Assembly (NCBI GenBank): GCA_022839785.1
Contig: JALHJW010000020.1
Coordinates: forward strand, 1-18,568
Origin: Desulfovibrio sp.
GTDB taxonomy: Bacteria; Desulfobacterota; Desulfovibrionia; Desulfovibrionales; Desulfovibrionaceae
Direction of reading: 5' to 3'
DNA: 18,568 bases
The notes below the pieces were generated by a model. The model searched no databases, had not been told where the DNA came from, and was given only the letters and a program-made list of their open reading frames with translations. The position numbers and the translations under genes were made by a program. Shown in pieces: positions 1-8,074 of this stretch (within the stretch, counting starts at the first letter, position 1; each line of letters starts with the position of its first letter).

Positions 1-140
1 AGCGCGGCCCTGCCGGAATGGGTCCAGGCGAGGGTGACCCAGATCTCCGGCACGTAGAGGAGGATGACTGCCCAGAGCAGGCACCGTCGCCTGCGCAGGC
101 TCCTGAGCCCGGAGCCGATGAGGAATGGGTCGGTGACCAT
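1..140 (-). CDS. Partial gene: N-terminus of an unrecognised membrane protein
   Basis: The gene runs off the left edge; 46 codons are visible. It starts at an ATG 29 bp downstream of the subunit D stop, behind a GGAG-containing purine run. The visible peptide has a basic stretch (SLRRRRC) followed by a hydrophobic segment (LLWAVILLYVPEIWVTLAW). That is the pattern of a cytoplasmic positive patch before a first transmembrane helix, not a cleaved signal peptide with a clear AxA site. The close spacing suggests it is the last visible member of the ATPase operon. I do not recognise the family, and it is not one of the standard A/V-ATPase subunits. Confidence 0.5.
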   Translation of the reverse strand, partial: MVTDPFLIGSGLRSLRRRRCLLWAVILLYVPEIWVTLAWTHSGRAA

Positions 141-169
141 CTCTCCGTCCCCCGCGCGCTTCACGCCGT

Positions 170-817
170 TCACGGAGCTGCCCGGCGTCCCCCGCCTCCG
201 CCGGTGAGCAGCTCCTTGAACCGCTTGAGCCGGTAGTGTGATTCGCGCTCGCGCTCGCCGATGTAGTGGCCGATTTCCCGGATCTCCCGGCGCAGGCCGG
301 GGAGGATTCGCTCCTCAAGCACCCTGATCCGCCGCGTAGTGCGGACGATCTCGTTGCCGAGCCGCTTCAGCCTGCTCTCGTAGGCGGCGATCTCCAGCAT
401 TTCCCCCAGGATGGTCTCGAACAGGTGCAACGCCTCCTCCAGGTGGGGGGTGGTGAGCCGGTAGTCATAGCCCCGCTCCGAGGGCGACCGGACCGCCTCG
501 CCCCGGAATCCCACGTCCCGGTAGTGAAGCCCCATGACGCTCCGGTCCACGATCTCCACCCCCAGGTCCCGGGGGGCGATCCGTTCGAGGGATTCCGCGA
601 ATTCGTCCCCTTCGATGCCGAGGCTCAGGTGCAGTTTCCGCAGCGCCCGGGCATAGGCCGCCCTGACTTCGTCCCGGGAGCGCATGAACGGGAGGGTGGC
701 GGCCAGGAACTCCCGGATGAGCGCCAGGCGCCGCGCCTTGAGGATGCCGATGCTGCCGCTGACGGCGCGCCCCTTGTCCTTGAGCAGGAGCAGGTTGGTG
801 CGGGTCGGGTGGATCAT
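170..817 (-). CDS. atpD: A/V-type ATPase subunit D (central stalk)
   Basis: Predicted 215-residue central rotor shaft, which turns inside the A3B3 head and links it to the membrane ring. The N-terminus MIHPTRTNLLLLKDKGRAVSG is the family's opening (xPTRxxLxxLKxxLxxA). It is followed by a long alpha-helical arm with LKARRLALIREF, and by a C-terminal helix rich in R, E and L from about residue 150 (RLGNEIVRTTRRIRVLEERILP), as expected for the antiparallel coiled coil of subunit D. Length is normal for the family (about 200-220). The ATG overlaps the subunit B stop as ATGA, so translation is probably coupled. The tail ends in a Gly/Arg-rich stretch (GGGGGRRAAP), which is a little unusual. Symbols follow the archaeal atp scheme, in which atpD is not the F-type beta subunit. 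Confidence 0.93.
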   Translation of the reverse strand: MIHPTRTNLLLLKDKGRAVSGSIGILKARRLALIREFLAATLPFMRSRDEVRAAYARALRKLHLSLGIEGDEFAESLERIAPRDLGVEIVDRSVMGLHYRDVGFRGEAVRSPSERGYDYRLTTPHLEEALHLFETILGEMLEIAAYESRLKRLGNEIVRTTRRIRVLEERILPGLRREIREIGHYIGERERESHYRLKRFKELLTGGGGGRRAAP

Positions 818-2136
818 GGGGCCTCCGCCGGAAAGCGCCCGAGAAGGGCGATCCCCCCGTCCAGGCTGGCGTTGATGTCCCGCCGCGCCGCGCCCTGGTG
901 GATCAGCTCCCGCTCGAAGGCGTCGGCAAAGTCGAGCATGAGCCGGTCGCTGCCCATCATCCCCTCGCGGCCCACGATGGCCTCCAGGCGGCGCAGGTCG
1001 CGCCCCTTGGCGTACTGCTTGTAGAGGAGATCGGCGATGCGGCGGTGGTCCTGCCGGGTGCGGCCGCTGCCGATGCCCCGCTGCATGAGGCGTGACAGGC
1101 TGGGGAGGACGTCCACCGGGGGGAAGACCCCCTTCTGGTGCAGCTCCCGGGAGAGGACGATCTGCCCTTCGGTGATGTAGCCGGTCAGGTCCGGGATCGG
1201 GTGGGTGATGTCGTCTTCGGGCATGGTCACTACCGGCAGCATGGTGACCGAGCCGGGCATCCCCCTGATTCGTCCGGCCCGTTCGTAGAGCGAGGCCAGG
1301 TCCGAGTACATGTAGCCGGGATAGCCGCGCCGGCCGGGAAGCTCCTCCCGCGCCGTGGAGACTTCGCGCAGGGCGTCGCAGTAGTTGGTCATGTCGGTGA
1401 TGACCACCAGCACGTCCATGCCGCGGGCAAAGGCCAGGTGTTCGGCCACGGCGAGGCCGAAGCGGGGCGCCAGGAGGCGCTCCATGACCGGCTCGCCGGC
1501 CCGGTTGATGAAGGCCGTGAAGTCCCCTTCCATGCCGGCGAGGACCTGCATGTAGAAGGCGTACTCGTGGTGGGGGAGCCCCAGGGCCACGAAGACCACC
1601 ACAAAGGCGCCTCCCCCGGCGAGGCGCGCGTTGCGCACGATGGCGGCGGTCATCTCCTTGGCCGGCAGGCCGGCGCTGGAGAAGATGGGCAGCTTCTGCC
1701 CCTTGACCAGGGTGTTGAGGGCGTCAATGGCGGTCAGGCCGGTCTCGATGAACTCCTCGGGCCGCGCCCGGGCCGTGGGGTTGATGGGGGCGCCGGTGAT
1801 GGGAGCCCACTGCTCGGGCACGAACATGGGGGCGCCGTCGATGGGGATGAAGGAGCCGTTGAAGACTCTGCCGATCACGTCCGCGGACAGGGGGGCCTGC
1901 CGGATCGCGTCGGTGAAGGCAACGTCTGCGTCCAGGCCCAGGCCGCGGGTTTCGCCGAAAACCTGGATCAGCGCGGTGTCCCCGTCGATCTTCAGGATCT
2001 CCCCTTCGGCCGTTTCGCCGCCGGGGCAGGCGATGCGCACCACCTCGCCCATGCGGGCCGCGAAGACCTGTTCCACGAACAGGAGCGGCCCCCTGATGGA
2101 GGAAATGGTGCGGTAACGATGTTCGGACAGTCGCAT
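814..2136 (-). CDS. atpB: A/V-type ATPase subunit B (non-catalytic)
   Basis: Predicted 440-residue regulatory, non-catalytic subunit of the A3B3 head. The N-terminal beta-barrel (about 1-75) is followed by the nucleotide-fold domain. At the position of the catalytic Walker A loop it reads FSSAGLPAKEM (about 152-162), the degenerate loop typical of B subunits (SGSGLPHNE in many relatives) without the GKT of subunit A. Other family hallmarks are TGLTAIDALNTLVKGQKLPIF, MEGDFTAFINRAGEP and REELPGRRGYPGYMYSDLA. The C-terminal helical domain contains GIGSGRTRQDHRRIADLLY. The start is supported by AGGAGG four bases before the ATG. It lies 37 bp after the end of subunit A, the largest gap within the head genes. 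Confidence 0.96.
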   Translation of the reverse strand: MRLSEHRYRTISSIRGPLLFVEQVFAARMGEVVRIACPGGETAEGEILKIDGDTALIQVFGETRGLGLDADVAFTDAIRQAPLSADVIGRVFNGSFIPIDGAPMFVPEQWAPITGAPINPTARARPEEFIETGLTAIDALNTLVKGQKLPIFSSAGLPAKEMTAAIVRNARLAGGGAFVVVFVALGLPHHEYAFYMQVLAGMEGDFTAFINRAGEPVMERLLAPRFGLAVAEHLAFARGMDVLVVITDMTNYCDALREVSTAREELPGRRGYPGYMYSDLASLYERAGRIRGMPGSVTMLPVVTMPEDDITHPIPDLTGYITEGQIVLSRELHQKGVFPPVDVLPSLSRLMQRGIGSGRTRQDHRRIADLLYKQYAKGRDLRRLEAIVGREGMMGSDRLMLDFADAFERELIHQGAARRDINASLDGGIALLGRFPAEAP

Positions 2137-2173
2137 GGCGCCTCCTGGCTGCCGTTCCGGGTCGGTGCCGGTT

Positions 2174-3784
2174 CTATCCCCTGGGGAGCTCGTCCGGGAG
2201 CACCCCCTGCTTCAGCTGCTCCCCGGCCCGGTCGTGGAACGCCACGATCTCCGCGATCCGTGCCAGGGTCCGGTCCGGGGCGGAAAAGGCGTCGTCCATG
2301 TAGGCGTTCTGGGAGAGGAACTCGTGCCTGATCCGCTCCGCCACCTTCATCAGCAGGCGGTCGGCATCCTGGAGCCCTTCGATGCCGACGATCTCTGCCA
2401 CCTCGCGCAGGGCCTCCTCCCGCTGGAGGATTTCCCGGCAGCGCCGCCTGACCTCGCTCCAGCGGGGCGAGACATGGCCGTCGAAGTGGGCCACCATCTC
2501 CGGCTCATAGAGGGAGTAGCTCTGGAACCAGTTGATGGCCGGGAAGTGGCGGCGGTGGGCGAGGGCGGTGTCGAGCATGAAGAAGACCCCTGCCGTGCGC
2601 AGGCACGCCTGGGTGACCGGCTCGGTGAAATCGCCCCCGGGCGGGGAAACGGAGAGGATCATGGAGAGGGAGCCGACCGTCCCGCCCAGGGTCTCCACCA
2701 CCCCGGCCCGCTCGAAGAAGGCGGCCAGCCGGGACGAGAGGTAGGTGGGGTAGCCCTCTTCGCCGGGCATCTCCTCCAGGGAGGAGGAAATCTCCCGCAG
2801 CGCCTCGGCCCAGCGGGAGATGCTGTCCGCCAGGAGGAGCACGTGGCAGCCCATGTCCCGGTAGTACTCGGCCATGCTCACGGCGGTGTAGATGGATGCC
2901 TCGCGGGCCGCCACCGGCATGTTGGAGGTGTTGACCACCACGATGGTCCGCTCCATCAGGGGGCGGCCGCTCCAGGGGTCCGCCAGGGTGACGAATTCCT
3001 CCAGCAGTTCCGCCATCTCGTTTCCCCGCTCGCCGCACCCCGCGTAGACCACGATGTCCACGTCGGCGAACTTGGCGATGGACTGCTCCAGGATGGTCTT
3101 GCCGGTGCCGAAGCCGCCGGGGAAGATGGCCGTGCCGCCCCGGGCCACGGGGAAGAGGAAGTCGATGGTGCGCTGGCCGGTCACCAGCGGCAGGGAGGGG
3201 GAGAGCTTCCTGCGGTAGGGGCGCGGCCGGCGTACGGGCCAGGGGGCGATCGCGAAGATGTCCCGGCCGTCGGCCATCCGGCCGATGGGGTCGGCCAGGC
3301 GGAATTCCCCCGCGTGCAGACGTTCGATCCGTCCCCCCCGTGGTGCCGTGACGGGGTGCCGGAATGTTCCTTCGGCCACGTGGCCCAGGAGGTCGCCGGC
3401 GGCTACCTCGTCCCCCGCGTTCCCGGCCGGGGTGAAGACCCAGGTCCGCTCCCGGTCCAGGGGGAAGACCTCCCGCCCGGCCGCGACAAAGGGGCCGGCC
3501 AGTTCCTCCAGCCGCCGGAGGGGACGCTGGAGGCCGTCGAACATCCCGCCCAGGAGCCCCGGCGCCAGTTGGACCGAGAGGGGGGCGTCCATGCCGGCCG
3601 CGGGCTCGTTCACGGCCAGCCCCCGGGTGTCCTCGTAGACCTGCACCACGGCGCGCCCCCGCTCCAGGCGCACCACTTCGCCGATGAGCCCGGCGGTCCC
3701 CACCCGGACCATGTCGTAGAGCCTGAGCCCGGAGATGTCCACCGTCACCGTCGGTCCCGCTATGCCCAGGATGCGTCCGGTCAT
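2174..3784 (-). CDS. atpA: A/V-type ATPase subunit A (catalytic)
   Basis: Predicted 536-residue catalytic subunit, which hydrolyses or makes ATP at the A-B interfaces. The N-terminal barrel (GRILGIAGPTVTVDISG) is followed by the A-subunit-specific insert (about 110-190, RTWVFTPAGNAGDEVAAGD). The Walker A loop is GGFGTGKT (223-230), where most archaeal enzymes have GPFGSGKT. The catalytic-glutamate motif is GCGERGNEM (249-257), and Walker B is VLLLAD ending at D320. The ATG at 3784 overlaps the subunit F stop as ATGA and gives the canonical N-terminus. The frame stays open upstream, but that stretch lies inside subunit F and does not resemble the family. It is 40-50 residues shorter than the usual 580-590, with the catalytic motifs intact. 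Confidence 0.96.
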   Translation of the reverse strand: MTGRILGIAGPTVTVDISGLRLYDMVRVGTAGLIGEVVRLERGRAVVQVYEDTRGLAVNEPAAGMDAPLSVQLAPGLLGGMFDGLQRPLRRLEELAGPFVAAGREVFPLDRERTWVFTPAGNAGDEVAAGDLLGHVAEGTFRHPVTAPRGGRIERLHAGEFRLADPIGRMADGRDIFAIAPWPVRRPRPYRRKLSPSLPLVTGQRTIDFLFPVARGGTAIFPGGFGTGKTILEQSIAKFADVDIVVYAGCGERGNEMAELLEEFVTLADPWSGRPLMERTIVVVNTSNMPVAAREASIYTAVSMAEYYRDMGCHVLLLADSISRWAEALREISSSLEEMPGEEGYPTYLSSRLAAFFERAGVVETLGGTVGSLSMILSVSPPGGDFTEPVTQACLRTAGVFFMLDTALAHRRHFPAINWFQSYSLYEPEMVAHFDGHVSPRWSEVRRRCREILQREEALREVAEIVGIEGLQDADRLLMKVAERIRHEFLSQNAYMDDAFSAPDRTLARIAEIVAFHDRAGEQLKQGVLPDELPRG

Positions 3785-4101
3785 GGCATGAGCCTCACAT
3801 GGTAGCCGATCACCCGGCGAATGAGGCGGGCCGCGTAATCTTCCTCCTCTTTTTTCGCCGCTTCCGGGGCGGGGAGGACGATGAGCACGCCGAACCACCG
3901 CCGCTCCATCTCCTGGAAGCGCTCCTCGCCGATGCCGGGCAGGAGCCGCTCGTCGATGACGACCAGACCGCACTCCGGATCGGCCATGGCCTGCCGGACC
4001 GCGGCCTCGGCCTCGGCCGGCGCTGCCGTGAGCTGGGTCGCGCCGGCAAGGCTGAAGCCGTGCCGGGCATCGGCCGGGGTAATGAAAACGATCCTCTTCA
4101 C
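3781..4101 (-). CDS. atpF: A/V-type ATPase subunit F (central stalk)
   Basis: Predicted 106-residue central-stalk subunit that binds subunit D and modulates activity. The protein has the compact alpha/beta fold pattern of F subunits: an opening strand (KRIVFITPADARHGFSLAG), a central strand (CGLVVIDERLLPGIGEE), and a basic C-terminal helix (ARLIRRVIGYHVRL). Length is normal (about 100). The start codon is GTG, overlapping the subunit C stop as GTGA. There is no in-frame ATG near the N-terminus, and the conserved first strand begins at this GTG. It also overlaps the subunit A start at its other end, so C, F and A form a chain of coupled junctions. Confidence 0.9.
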   Translation of the reverse strand: MKRIVFITPADARHGFSLAGATQLTAAPAEAEAAVRQAMADPECGLVVIDERLLPGIGEERFQEMERRWFGVLIVLPAPEAAKKEEEDYAARLIRRVIGYHVRLMP

Positions 4102-5024
4102 CGGATCAGCTCCCCGCGGAGTTCGTCCTCCGCCTCCCCGAAGCGGCAGATGAGCCCCAGGTTGCGCGCCTCAACGGCGCAGCGCCAGAGATAGTCGAGG
4201 ATGGGGCCCGGCCCCAGGGGGTCTCTTCCCAGGGCCCGTATTCTCCCGGTGAGCCAGCGGAGCAGGAGCGGGCCGGGAGTGGCCGTGTCCGCCGGCAGGG
4301 GGCCCATGCCCGGCAGGGAGGCCAGCAGGGCGGTGAGCCCGGCGCCGGTTCCCTTGTCGCGCGCCCGCTCAAGGCGCTCCGGCGCGATGGTTCCCCCGCG
4401 GATGAAGGACCGGGGCTCCCGCAGGTCCCAGCGGATCTGCTTGGCAAGGGTGACCAAGTTCTGCACGTCGGTCAGGGCGCGGAAGAACGCCGCCACCAGG
4501 GGGTGCAGGGGAAGCTCCCCCATCCGCTCCAGAAAGAGGGTGGCCAGCCGTTGTTCGAGCATCCGTCCCCCCTGGTCCCGGTAGAGGGTGCCCAGATCGC
4601 GGAGCCGGGCGTCGAGGTCCGCCAGGAGTGCGCCCAGGGCAGCCGCCGCTTCCGGTGGACCCTCCCCTCCGGTCAGGGCCTGCCGCACTGCCGGGGCCAG
4701 GAGGCTGGCGGAAAGGGTGGCGTTGGCCCCGTCCCGGTCGCCCCCCCGGCGGAAGCGGAGGCAGGTGAGGATGGTCCCCAGTTCGAACCAGAGGAAGAGG
4801 GGGGCAAAGACCGCCCGCATCTCCCGGTTCATCTGGCCATAGGCCCAGCGAAACTCCTGCCGCATCCTCCGCCGGGCCCGGTCCGCCGGCATGGCCGTCT
4901 CCGTCCCGGTGCGAAGAGCCCCGGCGGCGAGGCACGCGCGGCGTCCCCTGACCCGCGCCGTCAGGTACTCGGTGGGGTACCCTTCTCCGACAGGCCGGGT
5001 AAGTAGTGCGGTCAGGTCAGGCAT
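4098..5024 (-). CDS. atpC: A/V-type ATPase subunit C (d-type socket)
   Basis: Predicted 308-residue socket subunit that joins the central stalk to the membrane rotor ring. Sequence conservation in this family is low; the assignment rests on position between E and F, on size, and on the helix-rich sequence with EFRWAYGQMNREMRAVFAP, LFLWFELGTILTCLRFRR, FFRALTDVQNLVTLAKQIRW and the late ARNLGLICRFGEAED. The last resembles the conserved C-terminal ExxNLR-type helix. The ATG at 5024 overlaps the end of subunit E by eight bases and has GGAGG nine bases upstream. The reading frame extends far upstream, but only as a shadow of subunit E. It is slightly short compared with usual lengths of about 330-350. 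Confidence 0.86.
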   Translation of the reverse strand: MPDLTALLTRPVGEGYPTEYLTARVRGRRACLAAGALRTGTETAMPADRARRRMRQEFRWAYGQMNREMRAVFAPLFLWFELGTILTCLRFRRGGDRDGANATLSASLLAPAVRQALTGGEGPPEAAAALGALLADLDARLRDLGTLYRDQGGRMLEQRLATLFLERMGELPLHPLVAAFFRALTDVQNLVTLAKQIRWDLREPRSFIRGGTIAPERLERARDKGTGAGLTALLASLPGMGPLPADTATPGPLLLRWLTGRIRALGRDPLGPGPILDYLWRCAVEARNLGLICRFGEAEDELRGELIR

Positions 5025-5595
5025 CGGTCGCCGCCTCCGCCAGGAGGTGGGGGAGGATGTCTGGCCAGCCCCGAGCCAGTCGCTTTTCCAGGGTGTTGAC
5101 GACCCGCATCCGTCCCCCCTCCGTGATCGCCTCCATGCCACCGCTGATGGCGGGGTCGGTCTCGATGCGCGCGCCGGGAAAGAGGACGACGGCCCGCTCC
5201 CCGTCGGCCGGGTTGACCCGCACCGTCTCCCACGCCAGGGGGGGAAGCTCCGCGGCCAGGCGGGCAAAGGCGGCAGGATAGTCCCCGTCCCTGAGCCGGG
5301 GCAGAAGGCGCCGCGCCAAGTCATGGAACCGGCTCGCCATCTCTTCTTCCGCGACCAGCCGCACCCGCCGTGCCGCCCGCTCCGCCTCGGCCAGGATGGC
5401 CCGTTCCTGCGCCGCAATGAGACGTTCCTGCTCCTGCAGGTGCATTTCGCGCAGGCGGGCCAGCCCCAGGGCGGCCTCCTCCCTGAGCCGGGCCGCCTCT
5501 TCCCCGGCCCGGCGCCGGATCGCCTCCTCCTTCCGATTCCCTTCGCTGCGCAGGGCTGCCAGCAGTTCCGCCGTACCCACCGCCGTCTCCGTCAC
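5017..5595 (-). CDS. atpE: A/V-type ATPase subunit E (peripheral stalk)
   Basis: Predicted 192-residue peripheral-stalk subunit, which pairs with subunit H to hold the head still against the rotating shaft. Residues about 15-90 form a highly charged helix rich in E, R and A (KEEAIRRRAGEEAARLREE), typical of the coiled-coil arm. The C-terminal globular part carries the family signature GGMEAITEGGRMRVVNTLEK (153-171), matching the GGxxxxxxDGxIxVxNTxExRL pattern. The ATG overlaps the subunit K stop as ATGA. Length is normal. Confidence 0.92.
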   Translation of the reverse strand: MTETAVGTAELLAALRSEGNRKEEAIRRRAGEEAARLREEAALGLARLREMHLQEQERLIAAQERAILAEAERAARRVRLVAEEEMASRFHDLARRLLPRLRDGDYPAAFARLAAELPPLAWETVRVNPADGERAVVLFPGARIETDPAISGGMEAITEGGRMRVVNTLEKRLARGWPDILPHLLAEAATDA

Positions 5596-5804
5596 ATGGT
5601 CAGGATCGTGATGGCCACCACGAACCCGAGGATCACCATGGTTTCGGGGATGGCCACCAGGATGATGACCGTGCCGCTCAGTTCGGGCTTCTCGGCGAGC
5701 GTGCCGGCGCCGGCGCTGCCGATCTTGGACTGGGCCCAGGCCGTGGCCAGGGCGGAGAGCCCCACCGCCAGGGCCGCGGCAAGAGCCAGATAGACCTTTT
5801 CCAT
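5592..5804 (-). CDS. atpK: A/V-type ATPase proteolipid subunit K (rotor ring c subunit)
   Basis: Predicted 70-residue two-helix hairpin that forms the ion-carrying rotor ring. Helix 1 spans about residues 4-24, the polar loop is TLAEKPELSG, and helix 2 spans about 45-69. The ion-carrying carboxylate is E54 in VAIPETMVILGF. This is a single hairpin, unlike the duplicated four-helix K of Enterococcus or eukaryotic V-ATPases. Q25 in helix 1 and T55 beside E54 fall where sodium-binding c subunits have their Gln and Ser/Thr ligands (discussed as a finding). AAGGAGG five bases before the ATG is a strong ribosome binding site, fitting a subunit needed in many copies. The 51-bp gap after subunit I gives it its own initiation region. 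Confidence 0.95.
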   Translation of the reverse strand: MEKVYLALAAALAVGLSALATAWAQSKIGSAGAGTLAEKPELSGTVIILVAIPETMVILGFVVAITILTM

Positions 5805-5855
5805 TGCATCCTCCTTGGCACCGGGCTGCCGGGCAGGGGCGGGTGCCGCGCCTCC

Positions 5856-7739
5856 CTACCCCTTGCGCAGCGGTTCGAACTTCCTTCCCCCCGGCACCAT
5901 GAACTTGCTGTAGAACTCCACGTAGTGCAGGCGGAGGGCGTGGATGGTGGGCGAGAAGACGCCGAGCACGATGTTGACGGCATGAAAGATGACCGCCAGC
6001 AGCACTCCGGTCACCACGTTGCCGGTCATGCCGGCAAAACGGTTCGCCACCCGGGCCAGGAGCAGGGAGGCGAGCCCGATGGCCATGATCCTGGCGTAGG
6101 ACACGATATTACCGATGCTCTTCAGCAGTTCCAGAGGGGCCAGGACCCCCCCCGAGAAGAACAGGAACGGGATGAGAAAGATCAGGATCAGGGCCAGGGG
6201 CCTGGTCAGGAGCCGGGGGACGATCTCCATCCGGCTGAGGACCAGCACCACGAGGCAGAGGATGGCGAGGATGTTCACCAGCTTGAACATGGCCTCGCGG
6301 CCGGTTTTGCGCCTGAGGGCGGTGATGAACCCCAGCAGCAGGCCGAGCAGGATGTGCGCCAGCCCCACGGACAGGGCGAAGCAGAGCATCGGCACGATGG
6401 CCTGCCGTCGCTCCACGATGAACCCTTCCTTCATCCCCAGGAGTCCGGCCCCCACCTCGCCGAAGAATTCGCCGTACAGGATGCCGAACAGGATGGTGTA
6501 GCAGGAGGAGAACAGGAGAATTCGGGCGGCGTCCCGCGCCGTTTCCCGTTGCCTGAAGACTCGCCCCAGGATCAGCGCCAGGATCAGGAGCACGAGGCCG
6601 TAGCCGGCATCGCCCAGGATCATGCCGAAGAAGAGGGGGAAGCAGACGGCGATGAAGGGGGTCGGGTCGAAGGAGGCGTAGCGGGGCAGAGGGAGGAGCC
6701 GGGCAAAGAGCTCAAAGGGGCGGAACAGGGGAGGATTGCGCAGGGTGACCGGTACCAGGTCCAGGTCCTGCTCAAGGATCTGTTTCTCCTCAACGAGCAC
6801 TGCGCCGCCGAATTTCGTCCGGATCTCGCCGGTGAGGCGCGGCACATCGGCTGCCGGGGTCCAGCCGTGGATGAAGAAGCACATGCCGGTCCGGTGAAGG
6901 TGGGCCGTGTTCCCCAGCAGCGCCAGCCGCTCGTCGAGCCAGCTCCTCACCCGCGCGTAGATGGCCCCCCAGCGCCGGGCGAACCGGGCCAGCTCTTCGT
7001 CGATGGCCGCGATACCGGCGGTGACTTCGGCCGTCCGGGTGCGCAGATGGCGGATCTTCTCCGGGAACGGCATCCGGGCCAGCTCCGGCGGAAAGGTCAT
7101 CTCCGGCACGTGCTGCTCCCCGAGGATGCCGCGCACCTTGGCGGCCAGGTCCTTTTCCAGGGTGATCAGGCCGATCAGGGTGCCGTCCTCGGCTTTGACC
7201 GTGAGCAGTTGGAACCGGCCGCCGGTCAGCCGGGCCAGGGTCCGCATCAGTTCTGCCACGGCCGCAGGCTCCCGAATGGTCACGCCGATGAAGTCGAGGC
7301 CGCTGTCCGGCGCGATGGTTGTCACGTGGGGCTCCAGGGCGCCGAGAAAGACGCTGTCGCCGCCCAGTTCCGCCAGTTCGGTCCGGAGCTCCTCCCGCTT
7401 CCGGCACCACTCGCGGCAGAGCGCGCTGTGCCGCTGGAGGGTTTCGTTCACCGATTCGAGCACGTCGCCGGGGTCCAGGTAGCTCTGGCGCATTTCCTCC
7501 CGCGGCAGGCAGGCAAACAGTTCGTCGATCCGCGCCCGCAGGTCCTCGCAGTAGATCCGTTCGGCCATGGTCTTCTCGTCCAACAGGAGCGGACGCACCT
7601 TGTCCCGGTCTTCCGCCGCCACGAAGCCGGTGATGTCCTGCTCGATCTGGAACAACTCCAGGTCGCGCAGCAGGGACAGGACCTCCAGGAGCAGTTCCGA
7701 GGGGCCCACGATCTCGATCTTGACCATCCTGGCGATCAT
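5856..7739 (-). CDS. atpI: A/V-type ATPase subunit I (membrane stator, a subunit)
   Basis: Predicted 627-residue stator that provides the ion half-channels beside the rotor ring. The N-terminal soluble half (about 1-345) is helical with alpha/beta lobes and anchors the peripheral stalks. The C-terminal half has about seven or eight transmembrane helices from residue 360 on (FFGMILGDAGYGLVLLILAL opens it). R550 in IVSYARIMAIGLA and R603 in IHALRLHYVEFYSKFM align with the two essential channel arginines of the family (yeast Vph1 R735 and R799). The ATG overlaps the subunit H stop as ATGA, with GGAG seven bases upstream. A second methionine at residue 5 is possible but lacks a good ribosome site. 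It is a little shorter than many relatives. Confidence 0.95.
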   Translation of the reverse strand: MIARMVKIEIVGPSELLLEVLSLLRDLELFQIEQDITGFVAAEDRDKVRPLLLDEKTMAERIYCEDLRARIDELFACLPREEMRQSYLDPGDVLESVNETLQRHSALCREWCRKREELRTELAELGGDSVFLGALEPHVTTIAPDSGLDFIGVTIREPAAVAELMRTLARLTGGRFQLLTVKAEDGTLIGLITLEKDLAAKVRGILGEQHVPEMTFPPELARMPFPEKIRHLRTRTAEVTAGIAAIDEELARFARRWGAIYARVRSWLDERLALLGNTAHLHRTGMCFFIHGWTPAADVPRLTGEIRTKFGGAVLVEEKQILEQDLDLVPVTLRNPPLFRPFELFARLLPLPRYASFDPTPFIAVCFPLFFGMILGDAGYGLVLLILALILGRVFRQRETARDAARILLFSSCYTILFGILYGEFFGEVGAGLLGMKEGFIVERRQAIVPMLCFALSVGLAHILLGLLLGFITALRRKTGREAMFKLVNILAILCLVVLVLSRMEIVPRLLTRPLALILIFLIPFLFFSGGVLAPLELLKSIGNIVSYARIMAIGLASLLLARVANRFAGMTGNVVTGVLLAVIFHAVNIVLGVFSPTIHALRLHYVEFYSKFMVPGGRKFEPLRKG

Positions 7740-8059
7740 GGTTCCGGCTCCGGCACGATCCGGCCAAGGCCGGCGAGGACGCGCCGCTCCAGGGTTGCCT
7801 GGTCGAGATTGCTCAGCCGCTCCGCCCGGGCGGCGGCGCGGTGCACCAGCGCTGCGGCCCGCTCCCGCGCATCATCCCCGGCTGCCGCCACGGCCCGGCC
7901 AACCTCCTCCGCCAGCCGCTCCTCTTCCCGCGCCGCCTCGTCGTCAAGCTCGCGCCGCAGCTCTGCCAGCATCTGGGCGGCCCGCCGCTCCTCCCCGGCG
8001 ATCCGTTCCCGGATCTCCGTTTCGGCGTCGATGATGGTGGCGAGAAGGTCCTGTTCCAT
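7736..8059 (-). CDS. atpH: A/V-type ATPase subunit H/G-like peripheral stalk protein
   Basis: Predicted 107-residue, highly charged, almost wholly helical protein. It is dominated by E, R and A (RERIAGEERRAAQMLAELRR, DDEAAREEERLAEEVG), as expected for the long right-handed coiled coil that pairs with subunit E. The family is recognised mainly by composition, size and place: it is directly ahead of subunit I, exactly where ahaH sits in archaeal operons. The C-terminal part (RVLAGLGRIVPEPEP) resembles the short hydrophobic end of H/G subunits. The start follows the radical SAM gene by 15 bp with only a weak GGGG motif upstream, so it may depend on readthrough from that gene. Confidence 0.82.
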   Translation of the reverse strand: MEQDLLATIIDAETEIRERIAGEERRAAQMLAELRRELDDEAAREEERLAEEVGRAVAAAGDDARERAAALVHRAAARAERLSNLDQATLERRVLAGLGRIVPEPEP

Positions 8060-8074
8060 GGCGGTCGTTGCCCC

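Noticed and set aside
2135..3805. Long plus-strand open frame opposite ATPase subunit A
   Set aside because: It mirrors a well-conserved catalytic subunit and its translation has no recognisable domain.
3785..3973. N-terminal extension of ATPase subunit A
   Set aside because: The open frame continues upstream within subunit F, but the added residues are Arg/Pro-rich and the family N-terminus starts at the ATG at 3784, which overlaps the F stop.
4098..5417. Subunit C read as a 439-residue protein
   Set aside because: The first 131 residues are out-of-frame subunit E sequence rich in Arg, Trp and Ser. The ATG at 5024 has a proper ribosome site and gives the expected length.
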